Shown piece by piece: positions 23,322 through 32,304 of a stretch of DNA of 64,000 bases; position 1 is the stretch's first letter; every line of letters begins with the position of its first letter. Below the pieces are notes generated by a model. It ran no database searches and was not told the origin of the DNA. It saw only the letters and a list, made by a program, of their open reading frames with translations. This DNA is from Streptomyces sp. NRRL F-2664 (GTDB taxonomy: Bacteria; Actinomycetota; Actinomycetes; Streptomycetales; Streptomycetaceae): assembly GCF_000719345.1 (NCBI RefSeq), contig NZ_JOFX01000008.1, positions 62,001-126,000 of the forward strand. The letters are read 5' to 3'. The position numbers and the translations under genes are program-made.

Positions 23322-24292
23322 CGGGCAGCCCCCTCCGGGTCCGGTACGACGACCAGCCGGCCGGTGGTGGTGCCGTCGGCGAGGCGCTGGACGGCGTCGG
23401 CGGCGGCGGCGAGCGGGACGCGTTCGCTGACCAGTGGCCTCACCGTGCCTTCGGCGGCGAGCCGGGTGAGCTCGGTGTGGCAGGCGAGGACGGCGGCGGG
23501 GTCCTTGGCGGCGTACAGGCCCCAGTGCAGGCCGAGGACCGCGTAGTTCTTCACGAGGGCGTGGTTGAGGGCGGGGGCGGGGACGGTGCCGCTCGCGAAG
23601 CCGACGACGACGATCCGGCCCTCGAAGGCGATGCACTTGGCGGACGCCTTGTAGGCGTCCCCGCCGACCGGGTCGTAGACCACGTCGGCGCCGTGCCCTC
23701 CGGTGAATTCCTTGACGCGGGCAGCCACGTCCTCCGCGGTGCGGTCGATCACGAGATGGCAGCCGAGCTCCTCGGCGGTGCGGGCCTTGGCCTTGCCCCC
23801 GACCACGCCGATGACGGTGGCTCCGGCGGCCCTGCCCAGTTGGACGGCGGCGCTGCCGACCCCGCCGGCGGCGGCGTGCACGAGGAGGGTTTCGCCCGCC
23901 TGCAGGCGGGCGCGGCGGTGCAGGCCGAACCAGCCGGTCTGGTAGCCGATGTGGAGGGCGGCCGCCTCGGCGTCGTCGAGGGTGTCCGGTGCGGGGAGCA
24001 GGGCGTGCGCGGGTGCGGTGACGTACTCGGCGAAGCCGCCGTGCGGCAGGCTGGGGTTGGCGATGACGCGCCGGCCGTCGTCGGTCTCGCCGCAGACCTC
24101 GACGCCGGGGGTGAAGGGCAGGGGCGGGGTCATCTGGTACTGCCCGCGGACGAGCAGCGCGTCGGGGAAGTTGACGTTGGCGGCGAGCACCCTGGGCCTC
24201 ACCTCGCCCTCGCCGGGGACCGGTTCGGGGACCTCTTCGAGGCGCATGGCCTCGCGCGGCTCGCCAAGGGTGTGTACTCGCCATGCCTGCAT
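23318..24292 (-). CDS. Zinc-independent NADPH:quinone oxidoreductase (MDR family)
   Basis: This 324-residue enzyme has the MDR layout without zinc ligands: GROES-like N-domain (VLAANVNFPDALLVRGQYQM and PFTPGVEVCGETDDGRRV), then the Rossmann domain with LVHAAAGGVGSAAVQLGRAA (A-x-x-G-x-x-G), and GADVVYDPVGGDAYKASAKC. The family reduces quinones or enoyl-CoAs with NADPH. It leads an operon whose stop-start overlaps tie it to two acyl-CoA dehydrogenases, so it may reduce or recycle an intermediate of the same fatty or steroid acid pathway. The start is ATG 24292. Confidence 0.87.
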   Translation of the reverse strand: MQAWRVHTLGEPREAMRLEEVPEPVPGEGEVRPRVLAANVNFPDALLVRGQYQMTPPLPFTPGVEVCGETDDGRRVIANPSLPHGGFAEYVTAPAHALLPAPDTLDDAEAAALHIGYQTGWFGLHRRARLQAGETLLVHAAAGGVGSAAVQLGRAAGATVIGVVGGKAKARTAEELGCHLVIDRTAEDVAARVKEFTGGHGADVVYDPVGGDAYKASAKCIAFEGRIVVVGFASGTVPAPALNHALVKNYAVLGLHWGLYAAKDPAAVLACHTELTRLAAEGTVRPLVSERVPLAAAADAVQRLADGTTTGRLVVVPDPEGAAR

Positions 24293-24493
24293 CCGGGGCC
24301 TCCAGCCGCCGTCGAGGAATCACGCTCCGGCGCGCATACTAAGCGGTCGCTTGCCCTTTTGTGAATCCGCCGGGAGGGGCGGACGCCGGAGCGGCCCGAA
24401 ACAACAGGCGACATTCCAGGTCACATACGCCCCACCGTCCGGCACTATGTGGCGTGCGTGCATGTCCTACGGCGTGCACGTGTCATGCCACGC

Positions 24494-24513
24494 CATGTCA
24501 TGTCATGTCATGG
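24494..24513. repeat. CATGT tandem microrepeat upstream of a secreted-protein gene
   Basis: Nearly four copies of the 5-mer CATGT (last copy CATGG) lie 40-60 bp before the ATG of the next gene, within the divergent promoter region. Each contains an ATG in a different frame. Confidence 0.6.
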
Positions 24514-24553
24514 CGCAACGGGGAACTGCGCGTGTCCCAGGGGGGACCACCAC

Positions 24554-25675
24554 ATGAGAAGAAGCATGTCCGCGGCCGGAGCCGCCGTCGTTCTGGCGGG
24601 CCTGATCACGGCGGCCGGGCCGGCCGTGGCGGCCGACGCCGCATGCACGCCGAAGATCAAGGTGCTGGGCTCGATCGGGGACCAGTCGTACGTGCGCGAC
24701 ATGGCGCGCAGCCAGGGCGTCTTCGACCTCGGCCCGGACGGCCTCGCCGTCGGCGTCTCGGGGCACAAGCCCGTCTACTGGACCGGCACGACCGTGCACC
24801 GGGTCCCGCTGGCCGACGCGGACCGGACGGGGCAGGTACTCGCCGTGAACGCGCACGGCCTGATGGTGGGCATCGCCCACGGCTCCGGCTCCGACGGCCC
24901 GTCCCTGTTCACCTACCAGGTGGGCGCCGCGGCGATCACCCCGCTGCCGGACAGCTACGGCTACGACTACGAGGCCGACGTCAACGACGCCGGGTATGTG
25001 GTCTCCCGCACCTCCGACGGGCCCGGCGCCGTCTGGAAGGACGGCCAGAAGGTCCGCGAGCTGCCCGTGCCGCCCGACGCCGGCCCGGCGACGCGGATCA
25101 CGATGGTCACCGGCATCAACAACCGGGGCGACATCCTCGGCATGGCCACGCAGGACTACGAGGTTCCGGAGACGGGGGCGCACCTGGAGGGCACCTACCC
25201 GGTGCTGTGGCCGGGGGACGGTTCCCCCGCCCGGCTGCTGGCGCCGTCGATGAACGACAGCTACGTCCAGGACCTGGACGAGAGCGGCCGCATCGTCGGC
25301 TACGACTGGGCCGGACCGTGGCACGAGTACCGGACGTGGGTCTGGGAGCCCCCGCTCACGGGCTCCGGCACCAGCCCCGGGGGCCTGAGCTCCCACCCGT
25401 ACGCCACCTTCGAGGCGATCAGCCCGACGACGAATGTCGGCGTCGGCACGGCCAAGTTCCACCCGGACATGCTGACCCTGCCGGACCAGGCGCTCCTGCG
25501 TGCCGGTTCCGGCCCGGTCAAGGCACTGCCGCGGCTGGCGCCGGGCGGGGCGAGCATGGCCGACGCGGTCTCGGACGCCGACCGGGTCGGCGGAGCCGCG
25601 GTCGACGCGAAGGGCAGGCTGCAGCCCGTCATCTGGACGTGCGCCACGCGCCAGGCGTACAACCCGGGCAGCTAG
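24554..25675 (+). CDS. Secreted beta-propeller-like protein (HAF-type repeats)
   Basis: This 373-residue exported protein starts at ATG 24554 with a signal peptide (MRRSMSAAGAAVVLAGLITA, cleavage near AVAADA). The mature part repeats a strand pattern around VN-G-VG: LAVNAHGLMVGIAHGSGSDG, DVNDAGYVVSRTSDGPGAVW, GINNRGDILGMATQDY and DLDESGRIVGYDWAGPW. This is the HAF/propeller signature of extracellular proteins. No catalytic motif is seen. Two cysteines near the ends (ACTP, TCAT) could close the propeller. Its role outside the cell is unknown. Confidence 0.7.
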   Translation: MRRSMSAAGAAVVLAGLITAAGPAVAADAACTPKIKVLGSIGDQSYVRDMARSQGVFDLGPDGLAVGVSGHKPVYWTGTTVHRVPLADADRTGQVLAVNAHGLMVGIAHGSGSDGPSLFTYQVGAAAITPLPDSYGYDYEADVNDAGYVVSRTSDGPGAVWKDGQKVRELPVPPDAGPATRITMVTGINNRGDILGMATQDYEVPETGAHLEGTYPVLWPGDGSPARLLAPSMNDSYVQDLDESGRIVGYDWAGPWHEYRTWVWEPPLTGSGTSPGGLSSHPYATFEAISPTTNVGVGTAKFHPDMLTLPDQALLRAGSGPVKALPRLAPGGASMADAVSDADRVGGAAVDAKGRLQPVIWTCATRQAYNPGS

Positions 25676-25801
25676 GGCGGCGGCGCGCGCTACGGCGGGG
25701 CGGCGCCCCCGGCTCCGTGCGGGCGCAGCACTCCGCCGAAGCTGCGAGGAGTGTCCGCCCGGGGGTGGTGGTCCGAGCGCCCGCGCGCTGTCGATGGGCG
25801 C

Positions 25802-26320
25802 ATGGAGAACCTCCTGCGCGGTCTGCCCGCGCCGCCGCCGCTCGGTGCCGCCGCCCTGCCCTCAGGTACGTACGCCGGGCAGGTGGCGGAGGTCTTCGAC
25901 GCGGCGCAGGCCGCGCTCGGGCTGCCGGACGTCCTCGTCAACAACGCGGCGGCCAGCTTCCCCTCCCCGGCGGAGGACCTCTCCCCCAACGCCTGGCGGG
26001 CGGTGGTCGACATGACGCTGACCGGCACGTGGTTCATGACCCGCGAGTTCGGGCGCCGCCACCTCGCCGCGGGCACTCCGGGGTCGATCGTCAACATCGG
26101 CGCCTCGTACGCCTGGACGGGCGGGCCGGGCTTCGCGCACAGCGCCGCAGCCAAGGCCGGGGTCAAGAACCTGGTGGAGACCCTGGCCGTGAAGTGGGGC
26201 CCGTACGGCATCCAGATCAACGGGCTCGTCCCGGGCCTGTTTCCGCACGACGACATGACCGCCGACATCCGGGGAGGTCTCGAACGCGCCGCGCCGGACA
26301 GGAGGGCGGCGTCGGCGTAG
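25802..26320 (+). pseudogene. Short-chain dehydrogenase with internal and C-terminal deletions
   Basis: The N-terminus MENLLRGLPAPPPLGAAALP-SGTY is the lead-in of a known SDR type, but the next residues are AGQVAEVFDAAQAALG. The cofactor-binding TGxxxGxG and about 60 residues have gone, with the frame kept. The middle is normal: LPDVLVNNAAASFPSPAEDL, SIVNIGASYAWTGGPGFAHS and AAAKAGVKNLVETLAVKWGP (the Lys of YxxxK is present but the Tyr is replaced: FAHSAAAK). It breaks off after MTADIRGGLER, where a convergent enoyl-CoA hydratase begins. It cannot bind NAD(P) and is a pseudogene. Confidence 0.75.
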
Positions 26321-27018
26321 GCGTCGACTGCCCGCTTGATGCCCTGGACGGCGAGAGGGGCGTTGGCGGCGATCTCCCCCGCCACCGCGCGGGCCGCGGG
26401 CAGCAAGTCCGCCGCCTCGACGACGAGTTGCACCAGATTGAGCCGTTCGGCCGTCGCCGCGTCGATCCGGCGGCCGGTGAGGGCGAGGAGCTTCGCCCAG
26501 GCCGCGCCGGCCTCGCGGGCGATACGCAGGTCGCCGCCCGCGTCGACGGCCACACCCAGCTGCGTCTCCGGCAGGCCGAAGACGGCGTCGCGCGCCGCCA
26601 CCCGGATGTCGGCCATCAGCGCCAGTTCGAAGCCGAAGCCCAGGCAGTAGCCCTGCACGGCGGCCACCACCGGCTGCGGCAGCCGGGCGAGGACGGCGAA
26701 GCGCTCGTGGACCCAGCGGATGCCCTCGTAGTAGTTGCGGGTGCGTTCCGCGGTCGACCCGCCCGTGATGCCGCCGCCCGGCGCGGTCACGTCGATGCCC
26801 GCGCGGAAGGCCCGGCCCTCGGCGCGCAGCAGTACGCCGCGCACCGAGGGGTCGAAGCGGATCCGGTCCGCGAGCAGACCCGGCTGGCGGGTGGACTCCC
26901 AGCTCCAGCCGTTGAGCCGGTCGGGGCGGCAGAGGGTGAGGACGGCGATGCCGTCCTCACCCTCCAGGCGGATCCGCTCCTCGCCCTCCGCGATCTCCGT
27001 GGAGATGGTGTCGATCAC
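26287..27018 (-). pseudogene. Enoyl-CoA hydratase/isomerase, C-terminus lost at a deletion junction
   Basis: About 243 residues of a crotonase-fold protein remain: IAVLTLCRPDRLNGWSWEST, GVLLRAEGRAFRAGIDVTAP, VAAVQGYCLGFGFELALMAD (oxyanion hole) and VFGLPETQLGVAVDAGGDLR. After KRAVDAYADAALLSG the family's last 20 or so residues are missing, and the frame runs on antisense into the SDR remnant without a stop until 25690, giving a chimaeric 442-codon frame. The catalytic region is complete, so some activity is conceivable, but the trimer-forming C-terminal helix is lost. The start is ATG 27018. Confidence 0.7.
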
Positions 27019-27085
27019 CGTGCCCGCAACCCCCGCCTCGGCCTCCGACAGTGCCCGATGGTCCGTCAGGTCAGGGGTGGGGAGG

Positions 27086-27850
27086 TCAGCGGGGGAAGAC
27101 CTCGAACGCGACCGCCGGGCGGCCGCCGTACCGCGCCGCCACCCGCTCGGCGTTGCCGGTGAGGAAGGTGCGCACGTACTCCTCGGGGTCCTGCTCCGTC
27201 AGCGCCGCGATGTACGCCTTGTGCTCCATCAGGGAGAGCACGGAACGCTCCAGCCCCGGGCCGGCGTCGGCGGCGTGCGTGGGCGTGCTGGTGCCGGCGA
27301 CCGCCACCCAGCGGACCCCGTCCCACGGCTCCAGGCCCTGCTCGGAGATGAGCTCCGGGAAGATCCAGCGGTTGCCCGCGTCGGCGGCGGCGTCCAGGGT
27401 GGCCCGGCCGACGGCCTTGTGGTCGGGGGTGTTCCAGAAGCCGCCGCCCTGTTCCCCGCCCCAGGTGTCGCGGTGGTTGAGGGTGATGACCAGTTCGGGG
27501 CGGTGCCTGCGGATGGCCGCCGCGATGTCGCGGCGCAGGCCGAGACCGTACTCGACGACGCCGTCGCGGTGGTCGAGGAACTCCACCGCGGACACTCCGA
27601 CCACGGCGGCGCTCGCCCGCTGCTCGGCCTCACGCAGGGAGGCACACTCGTCGGGGGCGAGGGAGTCGATGCCCGCCTCGCCCCGGGTCGCCAGGAGGTA
27701 GACCACCTCGCGGCCGCCGTCCGTCCAGTCCGCGATGGCGGCCGCGCACCCGTACTCCAGGTCGTCCGGGTGGGCCACGACGGCCAGCGCGCGCTGCCAG
27801 TCGGTGGGCATGGGCTCCAAGGGGCCCTGCGGATCACGTTGTTCGGTCAT
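27086..27850 (-). CDS. PIG-L/LmbE-family deacetylase
   Basis: This 254-residue protein has the zinc motif AVVAHPDDLEYG (AHPDD) near residue 25 and the third ligand in DHKAVGRATLDAAADA (H-x-x-V). LLATRGEAGIDSLAPDECAS and VEFLDHRDGVVEYGLGLRRD are also typical. The family removes acetyl groups from N-acetylglucosaminyl compounds such as mycothiol precursors (MshB), mycothiol conjugates (Mca) or antibiotics; this member is none of these by close resemblance. The start is ATG 27850, only 18 bp from the start of the divergent metallo-hydrolase gene. Confidence 0.87.
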   Translation of the reverse strand: MTEQRDPQGPLEPMPTDWQRALAVVAHPDDLEYGCAAAIADWTDGGREVVYLLATRGEAGIDSLAPDECASLREAEQRASAAVVGVSAVEFLDHRDGVVEYGLGLRRDIAAAIRRHRPELVITLNHRDTWGGEQGGGFWNTPDHKAVGRATLDAAADAGNRWIFPELISEQGLEPWDGVRWVAVAGTSTPTHAADAGPGLERSVLSLMEHKAYIAALTEQDPEEYVRTFLTGNAERVAARYGGRPAVAFEVFPR

Positions 27851-27868
27851 GCGTCGCACAATAGGCGA

Positions 27869-28714
27869 ATGGATCGACATGGGACGGTAGTGGCCCTGCT
27901 GGATGCCCGGGGAACCTTCTTCGAGCCCGCGCGCACCGCGTTCCCCGGCGCGGACGAGGCCGACTGGGCGCGCGCCGCGCTCCTGGATCCGGGGGCGGCC
28001 GGTCCGGGCGGTGCATGGCGGCTGGACTTCCGCTGCTTCGCCGTCGCGCGGCCGGGCGGACGATGGGTGCTGGTGGACGCGGGGGTCGGCCCGGCGGACG
28101 GGCCCGCCGCCGGGTGGGCACCCGTGCCCGGGCGCCTGCCGACCGCCCTCGCCGAGGCCGGCATCGACCCGGCGGACGTGGAGACGGTGGTCCTGACCCA
28201 CCTGCACGAGGACCACGCGGGATGGACCTCGGGGCCCGGCGGTGAACCGTTCTTCCCCGCCGCGCGCCATGTCGTCCAGCGTGCCGAGGTCGCCGCCCTC
28301 GACCGGGCCGACCCGGTGCGGGAGTGGACGGTGGCGCCGCTCCGGGCCCGCGGACAGCTGCACGAGGTGGACGGCATGCACCGCCTGGCCCAGGGCCTGA
28401 CCCTGTTGCCGACGCCGGGGCACACCCCCGGCCACCAGTCGGTCCTGGTGGAGCAGGGCCCGGCGGGCCGGGACGTCCTGATCACCGGCGACGCCCTGGT
28501 CCACGCCGTCCAGCTGGGCAACCCGGCGGTCCCGTACTCCCACGAACGCGACCGCCCCACGGCGCGCGCCTCCCGCGAACACCTGCTGTCCCGGGCGGCC
28601 CGCCACGGCGCCCTCCTGGCCACGTCCCACCTGACCCGCGCCTTCGTGGAACCGCCCGCACCCGAAGAGCCGGGTCGGCGCGCCGCTGAAGCGGCGTCCG
28701 ACCCGGCCCGTTGA
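27869..28714 (+). CDS. Metallo-beta-lactamase-fold hydrolase
   Basis: This 281-residue protein has the MBL metal motif VVLTHLHEDHAGWTSGPGGE (HxHxDH), a later His in LLPTPGHTPGHQSVLVEQG, Asp in VLITGDALVHAVQLGNPAVP and a final His in LLATSHLTRAF. The fold and spacing match lactonase/AttM-like or quorum-type hydrolases, but the substrate is unknown. The start is ATG 27869. The gene is divergent from the PIG-L deacetylase with an 18-bp gap, so the two may share control. Confidence 0.85.
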   Translation: MDRHGTVVALLDARGTFFEPARTAFPGADEADWARAALLDPGAAGPGGAWRLDFRCFAVARPGGRWVLVDAGVGPADGPAAGWAPVPGRLPTALAEAGIDPADVETVVLTHLHEDHAGWTSGPGGEPFFPAARHVVQRAEVAALDRADPVREWTVAPLRARGQLHEVDGMHRLAQGLTLLPTPGHTPGHQSVLVEQGPAGRDVLITGDALVHAVQLGNPAVPYSHERDRPTARASREHLLSRAARHGALLATSHLTRAFVEPPAPEEPGRRAAEAASDPAR

Positions 28715-28721
28715 CGTCGTG

Positions 28722-30476
28722 TCAGCCGATCGGCCGCGGGGTCGCGTCGATCCCTGTGGCCGTCGCCCGGAACCAGACGGCCTTGCCGTCGGCGCCGACG
28801 GCCGCCAGGTCGGCGAGGCCGTCGCGGTCGAGGTCACCCGCCGCGACCAGTGTCGGGTACGCAGCCCGGTCGAGGGCCGAGCCGATCTTCACGCGGTGCG
28901 CCGTGGACCAGCTCGTGGCGTCGAACCGGCCTTCGGCGTCCTTCGCTCCCCGTACGGCGAACAGGTCGCCCGAGGCGTCGTCGCGCACCCACAGGTCGGT
29001 GGCGCCGTCGCCGTCGGTGTCACCCGGGACGATGACGGAAGCGGTGTCCCAGCCGCCGTCGCCGACGAGGACCGGGGCCCCGTTCATGTCGAGGTAGCCG
29101 GAGCGGCTGCCTGTGTACACCCAGAGCTTCGCGCCTTGCTTGACCAGCAAGTCGGGTTCACCGTCGCCGTTGACATCACCGGCGTCGGCGATGTCCTGGG
29201 CGTCGGACCAGTGGTCGTTGCCCGCGGCCGGGTCGCTCTCGAAGACGCTCAGGACGATGCGGTCGTGCGGACGGACGCTGCCGAGGCCGTTGTTGGGGTA
29301 GACACGCAGTTGCTTGGCCCCCAGCCCCGGGACCGTTTCGAGGACGACCAGGTCGTTGTACCCGTCCTCGCCCCAGTCGCCGCCCGCGGCGATCCGGCTG
29401 CCGGGGGCGAAGGACGCGCCGCCGTCGACGGGCGCGGCGAAGGTGCCGTCGGCCCGGCCCGCCGAGAAGCGGAGCCTGCCCTGGGGGTCCAAGGTCCACA
29501 GGTCGCGCAGGCCGTCGCCGTTCAGATCGCCGGCGGAGTCCCGGACCCCTCCGTTGCCGAGGGCCCAGAAACGGTACACCGCCTGGTCGGAGCGGCGTCC
29601 GGCCTTGTCGACGCTGTACGCGTAGATCGAGTGGGGACCGCTGCCGGCCGGCGTGATCACGGCGCTGGCGCCCGGCGCGACGGCGATCTCCCGCGGGTCG
29701 AAGTCGGACGAGTACACGATTTTCTCGAGGTTGGCGGCGCCGCCGGTGCCGAACGTGAACGTACCCGGCGTACGGGCCTTCGCGGTCTCGGCGGGCACCC
29801 CGTTCGAGGCATCCGGGAACTCGGGAGAGCTGACCACTGGCGGCACGGGACGGCCGACCGTGGCCTCCAGCTTCGCCGTCGCCGGCGCGAAACGCTTCCA
29901 CGCCGATACATCGGACTCGTTCGATGCGAACAGGCCGAGGGTGACGGAGCTCTGGGAAGTGGCCGCCGCCTCCTTCACCAGTGCGGTGGCGTCGAACTCC
30001 AGGTCGCCCGCGGCACAGCCGTCGTGGCCCTTGGCATCCGTCACCGTGGCCAGCTTGACGCCCTTGGCGGGCTGGTTCTTCCATGTGGTCCTCGCCGAGA
30101 CGGCGCCGACGCTCCACAGCTCCACCGGACGCCCCGTGCAGGACGGCGCCCCCGTGTTGGTGATCCGGAACGTGGCCTTGGAGACCGTGGCACCCGCGAG
30201 GGCGGTGGTGTCCACACGAAGGTAGGCGCGGGACAGGCCCTGGGTGCCGCCCTCGTTGCCGACGCGCAGGTCGTCGGCGGCGTTCCAGTAGGAGCGGTTG
30301 GGATTCTTCTTGGACACGCGCGTCCAGGCCTGTGCTCCGACGGGGGTCTCCCCCACCCCCGCGGCGGTGACGTCCGGCGCGGCGACGGCGGTCGTCGCCG
30401 TTGCGGCCACCACGCCGGTCATGGCCAGTCCGCCGGCCAGGGCCAGCGAGACTGCGCTCGACATCCTTCTCTGCAT
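28722..30476 (-). CDS. Secreted DNRLRE/FG-GAP repeat protein
   Basis: This 584-residue exported protein starts at ATG 30476 (signal MQRRMSSAVSLALAGGLAMT). Residues 50-200 are a DNRLRE/CBM96-like module (LSRAYLRVDTTALAGATVSK, then FRITNTGAPSCTGRPVELWS). The C-terminal half is FG-GAP/VCBS propeller repeats with calcium loops DxNGDGxxD: DLNGDGLRDLW, DVNGDGEPDLLVK, DTDGDGATDLW and DLDRDGLADL. Such proteins are exported and may bind polysaccharide or protein; no enzyme site is seen. An AT-rich palindrome AACGA-TTAT-TCGTT (30547-30560) lies upstream and may be its control site. Confidence 0.75.
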   Translation of the reverse strand: MQRRMSSAVSLALAGGLAMTGVVAATATTAVAAPDVTAAGVGETPVGAQAWTRVSKKNPNRSYWNAADDLRVGNEGGTQGLSRAYLRVDTTALAGATVSKATFRITNTGAPSCTGRPVELWSVGAVSARTTWKNQPAKGVKLATVTDAKGHDGCAAGDLEFDATALVKEAAATSQSSVTLGLFASNESDVSAWKRFAPATAKLEATVGRPVPPVVSSPEFPDASNGVPAETAKARTPGTFTFGTGGAANLEKIVYSSDFDPREIAVAPGASAVITPAGSGPHSIYAYSVDKAGRRSDQAVYRFWALGNGGVRDSAGDLNGDGLRDLWTLDPQGRLRFSAGRADGTFAAPVDGGASFAPGSRIAAGGDWGEDGYNDLVVLETVPGLGAKQLRVYPNNGLGSVRPHDRIVLSVFESDPAAGNDHWSDAQDIADAGDVNGDGEPDLLVKQGAKLWVYTGSRSGYLDMNGAPVLVGDGGWDTASVIVPGDTDGDGATDLWVRDDASGDLFAVRGAKDAEGRFDATSWSTAHRVKIGSALDRAAYPTLVAAGDLDRDGLADLAAVGADGKAVWFRATATGIDATPRPIG

Positions 30477-30594
30477 GCACGCTCCACACATGGGTCGTTG
30501 GTCGGGTACGAGGGCTCACCCTAACCGCGTGATCAACTTCTGCAGGAACGATTATTCGTTACCGTTTTCCCCCTCTGACCTGCCGGTAGGCCGG

Positions 30595-31905
30595 TCAGGC
30601 GGCGTCGTGGACGAGGGTGAGCAGGCGGTCCAGGACGCGGGGGCCGCCGGCGCGGAGGCCGTCGTGTTCGAACTCGTCCGTCACCCAGGTGCGCAGGCCT
30701 CGGATGGCGCGAGCCGTGCGCAGGGAGTCCTGCGTGTCCACGTACATGTCGTCGTGGTAGATCGCAGCGGCCACGGGCACCTCGTTGGCCGCCAGCCGCT
30801 CCGGGTCGTAGAGCGGCTGCCAGCCCGTGCGGGCGGCCAGCAGGTCGGCGGTCTCGCGGAGCGGGGCGAGCGCGGGGTCGGTGGTGAAGTGCCAGGGGTG
30901 GATGGTCTCGCCGGTGAAGAGCAGCGGGTCGTCGCCCGCGAGCGCCTTGTCGGCGTCGAAACGGGGGTGTTCCGCCCGAATGCGGTCAGCGGCCCAGGCC
31001 GTGGGCGCGGCCGGATCCTGGGCGTAGATCGCCTCGTGGACCAGTGCGTAGAGGGGGTGCCCGGCGAAGGAGAGCAGGGAGCGGGCGCCTTCGAGGAAGG
31101 TGTCGGAGAGGGCCGGTCCGACGGCGGTCGGGACGAAGGCGTCCTCCAGCAGGTAGTGCAGCTGGTGGCTGCCGTCGCCGCCGCCGAGGAGGATGCCGAG
31201 GGACTGGAAGGCCTCGACCGTCAGGACGTGGCCGCCGGGGAGTTCGGCCGGCTGCTGCGCGAGGTGGCCCGCGATCCGGCGGGCCCGCTCCACGTCCATG
31301 GGGTAACGGGCGTAGTGGGCCAGGTTCTTGCGCTCGATGCGCGGATAGGCGGCCCGGTACACGTCGTCCGCGGTGGCGGTCAGCGCGGGCAGGCCGCCGG
31401 TGATCAGGGCCGCCGTGAGGCCCTCGGGGGCGCTGGAGAGGTACCGGACGGTGCAGAAGCCGCCGAAGCTCTGGCCGAGCACGGTCCAGGGCGCGCCACC
31501 GGTCAGCCGGGGGCGGATCGCCTCGGCGTCGCGCACGATGGAGTCGGCGCGGAAGAGGGCGAGGTGGTCGGCCTGCTGGGCGGGGGTGCCGCGCAGGGGC
31601 AGCGTCTGGCGGTTCAGCGGTGTGGAGCGTCCGGTGCCGCGCTGGTCCAGCAGCAGTACGCGGTAGTCCTGCAGGGCCCGCTCCAGCCAGGCCTGCCGGC
31701 CGACGAAACGGCGCGCGCCGAAGCCGGGGCCGCCCTCCAGGTACAGCAGCCACGGCAGGGACTCCGGGTCCTTGCCGGTGGCGACCACCTCCCGGCCGTA
31801 CAGGTCGATCCGCTCCCCGTCCGGACGCGCGTGGTCCAGGGGGACGGAGAACCGGTGGTCGGTGACGACCGTGCCGGGCTGACGGTAGCTGTGGACGGCG
31901 GTCAC
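30595..31905 (-). CDS. Prolyl-aminopeptidase-like alpha/beta hydrolase
   Basis: This 436-residue protein matches the large Pip/tricorn-interacting F1-like group of S33 peptidases: PWLLYLEGGPGFGARRFVG (HGGPG variant LEGGPG), YRVLLLDQRGTGRSTPLN, nucleophile elbow WTVLGQSFGGFCTVRYLSS, and a late Asp/His in IYHDDMYVDTQDSLRTA and VTDEFEHDGLRAGG. It would release N-terminal proline or small residues from peptides in the cytoplasm. GTG 31905 is chosen; the upstream frame is low-complexity. It lies alone, divergent from the AraC regulator. Confidence 0.85.
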   Translation of the reverse strand: MTAVHSYRQPGTVVTDHRFSVPLDHARPDGERIDLYGREVVATGKDPESLPWLLYLEGGPGFGARRFVGRQAWLERALQDYRVLLLDQRGTGRSTPLNRQTLPLRGTPAQQADHLALFRADSIVRDAEAIRPRLTGGAPWTVLGQSFGGFCTVRYLSSAPEGLTAALITGGLPALTATADDVYRAAYPRIERKNLAHYARYPMDVERARRIAGHLAQQPAELPGGHVLTVEAFQSLGILLGGGDGSHQLHYLLEDAFVPTAVGPALSDTFLEGARSLLSFAGHPLYALVHEAIYAQDPAAPTAWAADRIRAEHPRFDADKALAGDDPLLFTGETIHPWHFTTDPALAPLRETADLLAARTGWQPLYDPERLAANEVPVAAAIYHDDMYVDTQDSLRTARAIRGLRTWVTDEFEHDGLRAGGPRVLDRLLTLVHDAA

Positions 31906-32039
31906 GCAACGGCCCCCAGGGGTACGAGGTACGGAGGTCCGCGCCGCGGCCGGGTGGGGCACGGGCGGACACGGTGGTCCGCCCGAGTCTAAGAGGCGCC
32001 CCGGCCGGGTCGGGCCCGTGGGGCAGGGAGATCGCTACG

Positions 32040-32150
32040 GGTGCCGGGCGGGTCGGCGGCGGACCTGCCCTGGTACGGGTCCGGGCGGGGCCCGCGGTGG
32101 ACCAACCCCGGTGCCGGGCGCGTCGGCGGCGGTCCGCCGCTGGTGCGGGG
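32040..32150. repeat. Imperfect 41-bp direct repeat in a 399-bp intergenic region
   Basis: Two copies, starting GGTGCCGGGCG at 32040 and 32110, are alike over about 41 bp (both contain GTCGGCGGCGG and end near CTGGT-CGGGGT), offset by 70 bp. They lie between the divergent peptidase and AraC genes, a region otherwise without features. They could be regulator sites or simple duplication. Confidence 0.5.
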
Positions 32151-32304
32151 TACGTAGTGGCCCGCACGTCCCCGGCGCCAGCCCCCCGCGCCTCCGTCTT
32201 CGGGCCCCGGCCCGCCCCGATGCATCGCGCCCGCGGGGTTTCGCGGGGCACTCGGCGAGGGGATCGTGACATCGCCCGATTGGTCTGGACCTACTGGGGG
32301 AACG

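Noticed and set aside
22998..24323. Very long antisense and extended frames across the acyl-CoA dehydrogenase operon
   Set aside because: High-GC codon use keeps shadow frames open; they are Arg/Pro/Gly-rich and lack domains.
25690..26286. C-terminal extension of the enoyl-CoA hydratase frame
   Set aside because: It is the antisense of a recognisable SDR gene, so not a genuine domain.
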